A stretch of 64,000 nt of DNA from Tretioscincus oriximinensis (Eukaryota; Chordata; Lepidosauria; Squamata; Gymnophthalmidae), in contig JAJVDF010000165.1 in the NCBI GenBank assembly GCA_022410635.1, positions 136,082-200,081 on the forward strand, given 5' to 3'. Every line of letters begins with the position of its first letter. The first letter of the stretch is position 1. Shown here one piece after another: positions 1 to 10,910 of the stretch. A model generated the notes under the pieces. The model was not told where the DNA came from. It worked only from the letters and a program-made list of their open reading frames with translations, and made no database searches. The position numbers and the translations under genes were made by a program.

Positions 1-1092
1 CAATCTTCAAAGAAGGATCCCGGGGTGATCCCGGAAATTATAGACCCATGAGTTTAACATCAGTTCCAGGTAAAGTGTTGGAAACCATAATTAAGGACAA
101 AATTACTAAACACATGGAGAAGCACGCATTGCTGAATGAAACTCAGCATGACTTCTGCAAAGGTAAATCATGCCTTACTAACTTGCTAGAATTCTTTGAG
201 AGTATTAACAAACATGCAGATAAAGGGGATCCAGCTGATATTGTCTACCTAAATTTTCAGAAGGCTTTTGATAAACTCCCTCATCAAAGGCTTCTAAAAA
301 AGCTCCACACTCATGGTATAAGAGGACAGACTTTGTCCTGGATTGGAAACTGGCTAAAAGATAGAAAACAGAGGGTAGTAATAAATGGGCAGTTCTCTGA
401 GTGGAAAGAGGTAAGAAGTGGGGTACCCCAGGGATCTGTACTGGGACCCTTGCTTTTCAATATGTTTCTAAATGATCTGGATGCCGAGGTAAATAGTGAA
501 GTAGCCAAGTTTGCTGACGACACTAAAATGTTCACGGTAGTGAAACTGAAAATGATTGTAAGGCACTCCAGAGTGATTTATTGAAATTGGGTGAGTGGGC
601 ATCTAAGTGGCAAATGCACTTCAATTTAAGCAAGTGCACGGTCATGCAAATTGGGGCAAAGAACCTCAACTACTCCTACCACCTGATGGGAACCAAGCTT
701 TATGTGACCGAGCAAGAAAAGGATCTTGGAGTGTTGGTGGACAATTCAATGAAAATGTCAACCTAGTGTGCAGCAGCAGCAAAAAAGGCAAATTCCATAT
801 TGGGGATAATTAGGAGAGGAATCGAAAACAAGTCAGCAAACAGCTTGGATAGCTTTATGGACACCAAGGGTATAATTGGATACTAGAATGGATGTCTGGA
901 TGTTGCCTCCGGGATGGAGCAACAGGCAGGACTCCTGAAATACCATTTGCAGGGAGTCATGAACAGGTGCATATTTTGCTTTCCTCTGTTCGGACTGCCC
1001 AGGTGCATCTGGTGGGCCTCTGTGTGAGACAGAATGCTGGACTTGATGGGCTGTGGCCTTATCCAGTATGGCTCTTCTTATGTTCTTATGAT
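1..1092 (+). mobile_element. CR1/L3-type LINE copy, 5' cut by window edge
   Basis: A non-LTR retrotransposon in sense orientation. It carries a reverse-transcriptase remnant followed, after an internal deletion near 800-835, by the C-terminal SLDSFMDTKG segment. The 3' end then reads from the GGATGTTGCCTCCGGGATGG region to a terminal TTCTTATG repeat. CR1 elements end in a similar 8-mer repeat and lack a poly-A tail. Several other copies of this 3' end in the window, in both orientations, define the same family. Confidence 0.85.
3..766 (+). pseudogene. LINE reverse transcriptase remnant (CR1/L3 group)
   Basis: The reading frame is open from the window edge through the palm domain: GNYRPMSLTSVPGK, then motif A YLNFQKAFD, motif B SGVPQGSVLGPLLF and motif C FADD. 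A frameshift near 540-580 moves the thumb segment (LGEWASKWQMHFNLSKC) into another frame, which stops near 766. Motif A has Asn where active copies usually have Asp (LDF.KAFD), so this copy is inactive. The catalytic FADD box is kept. The 5' endonuclease part lies outside the window or is absent. Confidence 0.88.
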
Positions 1093-2157
1093 GTGAATGA
1101 GATGAATATGAGTGGACAAACTAGTATTATTAATTTATTAATTCAGTGATGAAAATGAGAACAAAATGTGAAAAAGGAGACAAATATGAGAATTGATGCT
1201 ATTTATTTATTCATTTATGGATTTTCTATCATATCCTTTTCTTCAGAGAGAGCATATATCATTTTCTTTCCTTCCATTTTGCCCATTGAAAGAAAATTAG
1301 TCTGAGATATTATGGCTGAAACGCATTGCCTGTTAACATGCACACCACTCCGAATTGTGTTACCATAAAACCAGGCTTGGAAATGCTGCAGCGTCGCTCT
1401 AAACATACACCATATGCTTCTGTTCCCTAGTTGGTGTGAAACTGCGTTGTGGCTGTTGATTTCTGTAATTCGCCACTTGAACTTTGAAAACGCAGATCAA
1501 ACAACAAAAGCAAGCCAGAGAGTGGCTCTTTCATTTGGAATTCCCTCCTTGCTCAGCTAGGTCCCTCCCTCCTCTGGAAAAACAGGTTATTCAAGCCCTG
1601 TGGAACTCTTTCCCCAGCATAGCTCTGCAGCTTGGGAGAGAGAAAGGGAAGGGGATGAGAGTGTCTGCTTGCCTCTGCCATTGGTCTCCCCCTCAGCTGC
1701 TCAGCAGTGATCAGTCATTGGGAAGGAAGGGTGGGTGGAAAGAATGAAGTAAGGAAAGGAGGAAGGGATGGAAGGCAGAGATAGAAGGAGGAGGAGGGAG
1801 AAGAGATGAACGTTGCCCAAGGATCCCCATCCCACCCCCATCCTGTCTGCCACCCTCGCTTCTTAGTCTGGTGCAAACCCCTGTTTTTAGCCTCAAGTTG
1901 TGAACTTGCTACTGTGCTCATATCTAAAATGGGGACTGAAAACTGGAGTGGATCCTGAGGCTGCATTTTTCGCCCTCACTTTGTTTTCAGTTTGGAACTC
2001 TCAATTCCATTTTCCATTCCATTTTAAAAGATCCAATGCGACTGCACCCTGTATGTGACCCAAGCCTTTGTGGCTGAGTGTGGAATAGAATCCACAAACT
2101 CCTAGGTTTAGTCAACTGATGGTAGAATTCACATAAGATACTTCTCAAGGCCACAAA

Positions 2158-2362
2158 TACACCCCTTTCACCAAAGTAAGGTATATATAGCTTTTGTTGC
2201 TTTCTCTGCAACAGATTCCCTGTGAAGTAGTTGGACTGAGAGAGTCCTAAATAACCGTGACTGGCCCAAAGTCACACAGCTGGCTTCATGGAGGAGAGTA
2301 GAATCAAACTGGGAGACTAACAGATAAAAGACCAACATTCTAACCATTACACCAAATTGACT
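2158..2362 (-). mobile_element. tRNA-derived SINE (MIR-like reptilian family)
   Basis: Read on the minus strand it has a tRNA-like head (GGTGTAATGGTTAGA), a B-box-like GATTCTACTC region, a conserved core with the complement of CCCAAAGTCACACAGC, and an AAAGCAACAAAAGC segment. The same order occurs in the plus-strand copy at 31,718-31,895. It is diverged, and no target duplication was identified. Confidence 0.7.
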
Positions 2363-4576
2363 TTATTTGAATTATTGTGTACGTCTGGGTATATCTGCAG
2401 CTCTCTTTTTGAAATATTTGCCTCTTTTTAATTTCTTGCTTCAGTCAAGAATTTCTAGCAAACTTTAAATAGATTTTGGAGAATTAAGACATTTGTATAC
2501 TTGGTAATTTAATTAGATATTTCAGAGCATAGTATTCTTAATCGTTACTGTTCTTTGTTTTTATGCTTACAGGTTTGCATATTATGCTTTTAAACATACA
2601 TAAGCAAAGATTTATTGTGCAGTTTAAATGTTTTATGTTGGTTAGGGTCAGTGTTTCTGTTGTTATATTTTTTGCTGAGAGTGATTTTTGTTTAATCTTT
2701 AAACTTTATTTGAGTATCACATTTGTTCTTTTTTGCCCTTTTTGAAGTTTGTTGCTTATATTGCTTTCTGACTCTAAACAGAACAAAATATTTTTTTCTC
2801 TGAAAATTAAATGTATTTTATATTCTTGTTAGAAAAAAAATCACATTTTTATGAGTTATAGCAGCGAACCACCAGCGAACAATGTGAAAGTTGATTTCCT
2901 ATTAATTTATTTCTATAAAAGCTTTTTCACTACAGTTTGAAGTTTAAGATATTAGTATGCCATTTACTTATTTTTATTTTTATCCCACCATATATCTGAA
3001 GATCTCAGAGATAATAATAAAAAAGTAATAAAAAAGAGGTAAAACTATTATGAAGGAGAAAAGCTACATCTGCAATTTTCTTGCAACCATTCCATGTTTA
3101 AGAACTATCTTTCTTGCCTGTGTATTTATTTTGGAATAAATGGGAAATAAATGCACACAGCCAAATAGCTTCCACGCACCTTTTTTCCTTTAGTGGGAAC
3201 ACAGCCTGGGGATTCTAATGCTAAACATCTTTGGGAAACCAGTTTGCCTACCAGTGAATTAACCATAGAAAACAACACTACTGCCAATATTTTCTTCTCC
3301 TGCTGAAAATTCATATCCACAGATAATTGCATATCACAGTTTGCTCTTTTCCACTTCAAGTTTCAAAAAACTCCTTCAGTAAATATTTTTCTTGGAATTA
3401 ATGTCAATTATATATTGTTAGTATATATGACTCATTTTCTCACAGCCTCTTCTAGAAGCACTTTATGACTTTAAACCAAACGGACTTACTTGTTTCATTT
3501 CTCAGAGATTTCCTACAGAGCTTCATTAGGAACTGGGTAAAGGTAATGAGTAAAAGTACATGCACACATACACTCTAGGCCATAAAATATTTAGACAAAA
3601 TATGAATATTTAATGCATATGAAATTACAGTGTTGTACATATTCCTGAAAATGTCTGTTTACTGGTGTAACAAAAAAAGAACCAAGGATTTTTATAAGAA
3701 TGTTAGTTAATTATGCAGAGAACTTAATTAGGATATCAATTTGTGAAGCCAAGAAAATCTTGGGATAAGCTAAACGGTATTTATGAGATATCTCCTACAA
3801 AATGTACTACATTAATGATGGAGAGTTCCTGTTAATATATGAGTTGCCTATTATGAAAACATCTTGCTTTTTTTTATGTCGTATTTCGATTTTTTTCGGG
3901 GGGGGGATTATTTTAATCTTCCATGTAACAGGAATTACAGAGTCAAAATTTCATGACACAAGGCCTCTTGATTGCACAATCATTAAGCCACAAGAAAATA
4001 GCTTAAAATGGAAAATCATCCCCATAATTAATTATTTTATATTGTGTAAGATTCAATGAAAATATTTTAAGCAATAACTACTTATGGAGATAACTGCAGC
4101 ATATTATCACATCACTTAAAGCAAAATAATCAACATGATAGAACATCTTTGAATGTTAAACTGTTTCAGCATTTGATTTTATACAAATGAATTAGCATAT
4201 GAGTTGCATCCAGACCACTGTCTGTCCCCAAAAAAATCTGTACAATGGACTTGACCTTCCTCCATACCCAAGGAAACTCCGTTTGTTCCTTGTGCATTCT
4301 GCCTAGAGATCTCATGATGTTCTGGGAGACTATCACTCCCATGAAGCTCTGTTTCTCTTCTGCCATTGGCTGCTATTCCTCCCCTTGTTACTTGTCATTT
4401 TTAAAGTCTTCATGGTTTGAAGCTGCTAAGAGTTTTTTTTAACAACAAATTTCTACCTTTTCCTGCCTAAATTCAGCAAGGAAAACAGTGTTTCTGTGCC
4501 CTGACTCACTGAGAGTATTGTTAAGTAGAACTGGAGCCCTCAGAAGGTTTTGCAGTCTTGTCACAAACATCACAGT

Positions 4577-4705
4577 GCAATTTCAGAGAAATAGCCGTGT
4601 TAGACTAGTAGAAAGTCCAGCAAAAAGGGCTAGTATCACTTAGAGACTAACAGTAGAAGTTGACTTGTCTACGAAAGCTTTTGCCACCTACATTTCTACT
4701 ATTAG
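4577..4705. mobile_element. Penelope-like element 3' end, rearranged
   Basis: The left half is the reverse complement of the family terminus (ctggactttctac..acacggctatt). The right half runs forward through TTGTCTACGAAAGCTTTTGCC. The two pieces face each other, giving a small inverted structure. The CTGAAGA box of the hammerhead-like core is lost here. Confidence 0.6.
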
Positions 4706-7044
4706 TATCACAGTACAAAATCAGTATAAAAAGACTAGGAGAAAAATATTGGACGTTCTTAACATTACCACTGCTGGATCCCCATAATCACATAATAATA
4801 ACGTGAAGAAAATCTCATCTGGAACCAGCCATAGATGTATTGCGATGTCGGTAATGCAAAAAAGTAGCTTCCAGTATTTGGACTGCATATTGTTTTTAAT
4901 CACCATCCTCCTTTATATCACATTAAAAACATTGTTGGTTCTTGGCACATCCACCATCTTCACTGCCCAGCCATACCTCTTGATGNAGGTTTTGGTAGGC
5001 TTCGCCATGCATCCGGAAAAATACTGCAATACAAAAGGAATCTCCTATTGCAGATCTTTTCTGTCTGCATGGTGAAATGCCTGCAGCCCTTCTGTCTGTA
5101 GCACCATCATGAGGGGACAGAACAGTGCGAGAAGATGCCAGCCAGTAGGACTGCAGGATCGCAGCTGGTTGGACATGTGTAGCTGTTGCTCCTGCTTTAT
5201 TCTCATCAGCCTCACGCCAGCTCTGCAAGAATTTCAAGGAAGGCATATACCCAGAATATCCCAGCAAAATCTGCAATCGCTTTTAGATTGCGGATTTCTT
5301 CCCTTGTCGTGTGCATGCAGCCTATGTTTCATTAACGTTTTATAGCCAAAATCCCAAATGAAAGAATGGTATCTATCAATGTTTAATTTATTTTAATAAC
5401 AACAATGCCTGAAAACTGAGTTTATTCAATAGCCATTAATACTAAAATTAAAATGTTAAAGAGCACACAATAATTCTCACACTGCATTTTCCCAGAGAAC
5501 TAGAAATGGATACAAGCCAATTTCCCTATGAATCCTAGAACAAATATTCTAAATAGACGGAAATTAATGCTTCACCAATAATAATTGCATAAGAAATAAT
5601 TTGGTGAAAATATAGTGTAACACTCATAATTTATTTAAAGCAGAGGTCTCAAACTGCAGATGTCTTTGGACTTCAATTCCCAGCATTGTACTTTCAATAT
5701 TCCATGTCCACTGATACATATACTTGGACTTAGATGCTTAGAGATGTAGACCACAGAAAGATCACGTTTTGACACTTTAAAGGCACCTTAAATATTATTT
5801 TAACATACTAATGTTACTATGCAATAGCGCTGGCATAGATGGAGGTAAAAGCCCCAAACCACTACTGCCAATGCCACCAGATGTTCAGCAGTTTCATGCT
5901 TACCAGACATAGCTGCTTGCTTTGGCTGGCCTGCCACTGGTGTGGAAGCATGGCAGGACTTCCCCCAACATGGTCACCACAGAGCATCTCCCATGTACCT
6001 GAGCATCCAGTGCTTGGTGGAAAGTTCAAACAGTGGTGGCAAACAGGTAAAACTTTATTATCTGTACTCCTTAGAAGTACACCCCCACTGATGCAATTAC
6101 TATTTGGTTCCAAAAGAACTATAAATCTGATTCTAGAAATATATACACTAACGCTACTACATTTTTGAGGAGAGTTCATATCACCTCTTATAAAGCTAAC
6201 ATAACCTGCAATAAAGATATCAGATACAACAACATAAAAAAGATATAAATTTCCCTCCGTACCACTTCACTTCAGAATATATCTAGTTTTAGTCTTAGCA
6301 TCAAAATAGAAAAATGTAATTTTCCATTGTCTGAGTCTAAAAAGAAAAGAAAAATGCAATTATACTAAGGGCATGTTGTATAGAAATGCTACTGAACTTT
6401 AGCACAAAGCTACTGAATAACCCCAAACCGGTTTCAATATGCTGTAGTGATAAAGGCAACAGGTGTTTTATTGAATACTCTACTGAAGAAACAAAAAAGG
6501 TCCCAAACAGACAGATGCATATTCTGTAAGCTCATAATGTATTAAAAATTACTTACTCAGACCAGTCTTTCTGAATCTGCCAATCAAATTTCTAAAAGCA
6601 GAATTTTTCACCCGCCTGGGTAACCCTCTGCTACTTTTGCCTCATAATAATCAGAAACAAATGTGGCACAAATCAGCATCAAGCAAGGACCAGAAAAACC
6701 TCCTTTGTTGGATCACTGAAGGAACAATGACTCAGGGATTATAGTATTCCTAGGAGACTATATTGTAAATACAAACACAGCCTTCAAGATAAAGAGAACA
6801 ATGCTGAGATCATGTTGTTATCAGACACATGTATGTTTTTACTAGAACATATCTTAGAACTTATATCTATATGAGAAGTTATAAAATGAAATGTAGTATC
6901 TTGGATGTGAGGAACCTTATTTAGGATGTTGTTGTAAATGTTGTCTGTTAGCATTCAGTGTTTTATGGGCATCTCCTCATAATCAGGGATAACGAACTGT
7001 TCCTGGATACTAGTCATAACAACTGCATATTATCCTCTATTAGA

Positions 7045-7330
7045 CAAGAAGAAGAAGAAGAAAAAGAAGAAAAAGAAGAAGAAGNNNNNNNNNNNNNNNN
7101 NNNNNNNNNNNNNNNNNNNNNNNNNNNNNNNNNNNNNNNNNNNNNNNNNNNNNNNNNNNNNNNNNNNNNNNNNNNNNNNNNNNNNNNNNNNNNNNNNNNN
7201 NNNNNNNNNNNNNNNNNNNNNNNNNNNNNNNNNNNNNNNNNNNNNNNNNNNNNNNNNNNNNNNNNNNNNNNNNNNNNNNNNNNNNNNNNNNNNNNNNNNA
7301 AGAAGAAGAAGAAGAAGAAGAAGAAGAAAA
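7045..7330 (+). repeat. (GAA)n microsatellite containing a 215-base assembly gap
   Basis: GAA/AAG units run from 7,045 to 7,084 and from 7,300 to 7,330. The bases between (7,085-7,299) are unresolved. The array abuts the inverted 3' end of a SINE whose natural tail is (CTT)n, so it is most simply an expanded SINE tail. The gap is probably collapsed repeat and not missing gene sequence. Confidence 0.9.
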
Positions 7331-7420
7331 AGACTGGGTTCTTATACCCCGCTTTTCTCACCTTTCAAAGGGACTCGAAGCGGCTTACAAGGGTATTTCT
7401 GCCCGAAGGCAGGGGGGAGG
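7331..7420 (-). mobile_element. SINE 3' segment, tail joined to the GAA array
   Basis: The minus strand reads GTAAGCCGCTTCGAGTCCC, then GGTGAGAAAAGCGGGGTATAAGAACC, then (CTT)n. This is the same order as the full SINE at 32,852-33,141. It directly abuts a SINE body in the opposite orientation. Confidence 0.75.
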
Positions 7421-7429
7421 GGGAGGGGT

Positions 7430-7556
7430 GGGTACCTTCCACTAGCCTGTAGCTCTAGCCAACCCAGCTATTCGAAAGCAAGAATTGCAAGAAATTGCAA
7501 CTGACTGCAAGTAGATACATGGGCCCCACCACAGCCTAGTGGGGAAGATAGAATGT
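7430..7556 (+). mobile_element. SINE body segment in the opposite orientation to its neighbour
   Basis: From TTCCACTAGCCTGTAGC through AACCCAGCTATTCGAAAGC and the TGGGGAAGATAGAATG box, this matches 32,930-33,045 of the intact copy. It is fused head-on to the minus-strand tail at 7,331-7,420. Confidence 0.75.
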
Positions 7557-8925
7557 CAAGGCCTCGACAGAAAGCAGACCAGACAACATCCTGAAATCTG
7601 GCACAGCCCTGGTGTTCCTCATCACTGTCCAAGTATCTTGGTGCCATTCCAGCACTCCATTCTGCCCCTAGCTGCCCCTTTTATTTGTTGCCTTTGCTGC
7701 TTTGTTTATGTGAAGGCACCATAGGAAGAAAAGAGAAGGTGGTGATGGCAGTGGAGGATCAGACGCTGGGATGGGAATGGGAAGAAGAATTGGATGCTGG
7801 GGTGATAACTCCGTATCCAATTGGACCCACACTGTATCTTAAGACATTTGTACAAATATGGGCCACCTGGGCTGCCCTCTTNCTGGGCATCTTGAGTGGA
7901 GTAAGAGGCTCTGTAAGGTACAGGCACAAAGCTGTCTTACTTTTGTTGTAGAGGAAGACTAGTACGCCATTTGTTTGCATAGCGTTTGTTACTGCTTTTA
8001 TAAAATAGTTATAATTTCATGAGATACTGAATTCTGTTGTTTAAATGCTTTTGAACCAATAGTACATTGTTGTTGTTGTATTATAGCTTTAGCTAGTTCC
8101 TTACCCCGTTTGACAGGGAAGGCTGCCTTGCCAGTGAAACACAACACATAAGTCACAACAGAAGTACAGTTGAAAAGTGCAGTTGCATAGACATCAGGTA
8201 ACAAACTGGTTAGNCCAGGAATGAAAGTCCCTGACTTTGGGGTTGTTGCCTTACGGCAACAAGGTTATCCAAACGTAGGCAGTCCTAGTCTGCCCCATAA
8301 GCAAACTCTCAGTTTGAAATTAGATGCTTGTCTAGAGTGGGGCAGACTATCCTGTCTGGAACACTGCACATTAAGTGCAGAAAGGCTTTTATCTAACATT
8401 TATTCTATATTCAATATTTAAACATTTTTAACTACCCTTCAATGGAACTTTTCCCATAGTAACATTACTAGTGGCATTTTTACAAATTCAAAAAGAATGG
8501 CAGGTAGAATTAAAAATTGCAGTTAGATTAACAGATGAAAATGCCCTCTATGCAACAAACAATTTGTGATTTGTTTGCTAAAGGGTAAGATTAGCATTTA
8601 CAAATTAATTCCAAACTCAGTTATTAGACAGGTCACAAACTCAATATTTTTGTGATGTGCTTTCTCGTATAGCTTAATAAATTGTAAATCTAAAGTTAGG
8701 CATCATTATACAATGCCGGATTCATTTGTATTAATCCAGAAAAAATGAATTAAATAGCTACTTATCCATTTGTGAATAAATTAATGGAAAGTTACTTTGT
8801 AGCGTGGTTTTACTGCAAAGATTTTAAAACTTTTGCCTTTTACAGATTTTTTAAAAAAAATCTTACAAAAGGTTATTGAGAAAATTGACAAAATCCAGTT
8901 TGTACACCTAAAATAATCTTTTTAA

Positions 8926-9056
8926 GAGCATAAGATGAGCCCTGCTGAATCATGTCACAGACCATCTGTCTCACACAGTGGCTCACCAATTGCACCTGGA
9001 CATTATCAAGCAGAAAGAGGCCAGACCTTCTTTTTACCACACATAGTATTTTAGAT
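8926..9056 (-). mobile_element. CR1/L3-type LINE 3' fragment
   Basis: It begins with the complement of the terminal repeat (gagcataagatgagccctgctgaatca), followed by the gtctcacacagtggctcaccaattgcacctgg block shared with other 3' ends at 23,965, 35,128 and 38,517. Confidence 0.7.
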
Positions 9057-9272
9057 ACCCTTGTATTGTTTATTTGACAAATATCTACAAGGACAGGATG
9101 TTTATCTTTTTTTCTATTTCTACTGAATTTAGGAAAGAAGGAAGATTTCAGGTGAATATAGTCTTCTGCTACTCCCACTATCTGACCCACACACACCTCT
9201 GCATTGTTTCCAACCATGTTAATTCCCTCTATATGAATGTCCATAGCTATTTCCATTCCTGTCCCCTTTGCA

Positions 9273-9796
9273 TAGGGTTGCCATATTCAGGCAACCCAAA
9301 ACCGGGACGGGGGTGGGGTGGGGTGCGCGCGCATGCGCACATACGGACGCTTGTAGCAAGACAGGCAAAATCTCTGCCTGTCTCACCACAAGCGTCAGTG
9401 TGCGCACGCGCGCACGCGTGCCTGCTCTTTTGCTGGTGGCAGGGTTTNGCCCTGCTCCCGCCACCAACTCGCCTGCAGCAGCGGAGCAAAAACGCTTGGG
9501 TTTGTGAGAGGAGAACAGAGCTGCCCTCCTTTCAGAAACCCAGGCATTTCTCCTCTGCTAGAGGCGAGTTGGCGGTGAGAGCAGGGCGAAACCCCGCCTC
9601 CAGCCAAAGAGCAGCTACTCGGCATGCTCCAAGGTCCCTTCCTGGACCCCGGGAAGCGTTGCGCGCGCTGCAGCCGTCAGCTCTGACAGCTGCTTTTCCT
9701 TTAAAATCCCGCCTTTTTACATTCCCTGACGCAGCATCGGGGAATGTTAAAAGCTGGGATTTTGCCTTAAAACCCGGAGGGGACTATATTTTATAG
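9273..9796 (+). mobile_element. hAT-like MITE, family A, 3' truncated
   Basis: It starts with the terminal repeat TAGGGTTGCCATATT and the ACCGGGACGGGGGTG sub-terminal block. It continues through the GC-rich, internally palindromic core (GCCAACTCGCC complementarity) and stops at the ..GGAGGGGACTATATTTTA block, lacking the right TIR. The intact copy at 42,382-43,860 and the short copy at 48,821-49,176 define the ends. Confidence 0.75.
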
Positions 9797-9846
9797 TGTT
9801 TTGTTTTGTTTTTAAAAAAAAAAAACAGAATGATGTCAGTTGGAAA

Positions 9847-10042
9847 TAGGCTGACCAGATGACCCCTTTTTGGGGGGAGGGTTGAAACCCAGTTTTGGAG
9901 TGCCTCACGGTTTTTGCTGAGGAAAATTGTTTTCAAAAAAAGGGGTTTTTTATTTTTTTTATTTTTTCCTCTAGAAAAACCAGGAGGCATCACAAAACCA
10001 GGTTTTCAACCCCCCCGAAAAAAGGGTCATCTGATCAGCCTA
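9847..10042 (+). mobile_element. hAT-like MITE, family B, perfect 8-bp TSD
   Basis: A 196-bp palindromic element. The TIRs are TAGGCTGACCAGATGACCCC at the left and its imperfect complement ending GATCAGCCTA at the right. It is flanked by perfect GTTGGAAA duplications (9,839-9,846 and 10,043-10,050). An 8-bp TSD is the hallmark of hAT elements. It has no coding capacity and lies 67 bp from a DISC1 exon, in the intron beyond its donor. Confidence 0.88.
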
Positions 10043-10109
10043 GTTGGAAACAATGAAAATTTTAAAAATAAATTAAATAATAAACCAAAGTTAAGAAAAA
10101 AGGCATTAC

Positions 10110-10383
10110 CTCTTTCAGTTCCCAGTGCATCACAATTTCATGCTTGTTTTGGATAACAGGTTCTTGGAGGGCACTCCACTTGAACTCTTGAGTCAGAAAG
10201 TGTTGTGATTTTTCCTGCCTGGTGTCCAAAGAAGCTTTAACAATATCCTGTACTTCATCTGTTTGGCTGCCTTCTCCCTCAGAAACAGAACCATTGCCGT
10301 CTTTCAGTTGAAATCTTTCTATCAAAAGCTGACAGGCCTCCAAGTCAACTTCCCACACTCTTTCAAGAAATTGGCTCCCACTA
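10110..10383 (-). CDS. DISC1: DISC1 internal coding exon (probable equivalent of human exon 11)
   Basis: This is a 274-nt exon with acceptor TTTTATTTCAG and donor GAAAGAG|GTAATG. It reads 1 nt plus 91 codons and ends in phase 0. The start encodes SGSQFLERVWEVDLEACQLL, matching the conserved human KVWEADLEACRLLI segment of the DISC1 C-terminal coiled coil. The exon ends ..HWELKE, where the human exon ends ..EQKE. The middle (SVSEGEGSQTDEVQDIVKAS onwards) is acidic and Ser/Gln rich and only weakly similar to mammals, in keeping with the known fast evolution of this protein. The length is within a few codons of my recollection of the human exon. No stop or frameshift is seen. The following exon, expected at lower coordinates, is not found before position 1. 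Confidence 0.88.
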
Positions 10384-10471
10384 CTGAAATAAAAGCCAAA
10401 AGAAAACAAGAACACTATTTAGAGGCAACCAGTTTATATCTTATGTATTTATTAGGAATTCATTATTTTAT

Positions 10472-10830
10472 ATTATGGTACATTCTACTGGTAGATTCCA
10501 TAATTTTCCAGAAATTATATCCGGTAGCAGTAATTATGTTTATATTTTTATATCCAACTTCTACTGTCCTAGAAGCATGTGTTAAAAAAACTAATACATA
10601 TGTGTGATGCTTTGTAATGTTAGAATGAACCTGATATGAGTTTCACTTTTATGGAATTTATGACAAAAGTTATAGGAAAGGAAACAGAGGAGTGAAATTT
10701 GAAGTGATATATTACATGGCTTGCAGACATTTAAAAAAAAATTCAGTAGTGTGTAAAAAATTCACACATCAGTTTGGATAGTGGCCCTGACAGCCTTGGT
10801 GAAAAAGGCATTATTATTATTATTATTATT

Positions 10831-10910
<80 letters not shown>
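10472..10910 (+). repeat. Unidentified interspersed repeat X, plus copy, with (ATT)n(ATC)n tail
   Basis: This segment is homologous to the reverse complement of 20,213-20,561. Shared blocks include TATCCGGTAG, CTTCTACTGTCC, GTGATGCTTTGTAATGTTAG, ATTACATGGCTTGCAGACATT and the ATC tail. The plus copy has about 50 extra bases before the tail. The array at 10,811-10,910 is ATT units followed by about 26 ATC units. A tail at one end in both copies suggests retrotransposition, but no family was recognised. Confidence 0.75.

Larger units (their letters stand above)
1..10109 (-). other. DISC1: DISC1 intron, downstream part (incomplete)
   Basis: This intronic sequence lies 3' of the 10,110-10,383 exon on the minus strand, and the next coding exon is not seen. 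Apart from the repeats listed separately, I see little. 1,110-2,157 is unique-looking, with a purine-rich stretch near 1,720-1,810. 2,363-4,576 is AT-rich with LINE-tail-like sequence near 2,960-3,030. 4,706-7,030 contains a minus-strand open frame at 4,923-5,276 of unknown meaning. 7,556-8,925 and 9,057-9,272 hold nothing recognisable. Confidence 0.75.

Noticed and set aside
5641..5700. DNA-transposon-like CTGCAGATGTCTTTGGACTTCAATTCCCAGCA segment
   Set aside because: It resembles a common reptilian repeat, but it is too short and lacks a second terminus for a supported call.
8290..8350. Inverted AGTCTGCCCCA / TGGGGCAGACT pair
   Set aside because: Only 11 bp with a ~40-nt spacer and no flanking duplication; likely chance.
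9074..9796. A 240-codon plus-strand frame
   Set aside because: It runs through a non-coding GC-rich hAT MITE whose other copies are not open in the same frame.
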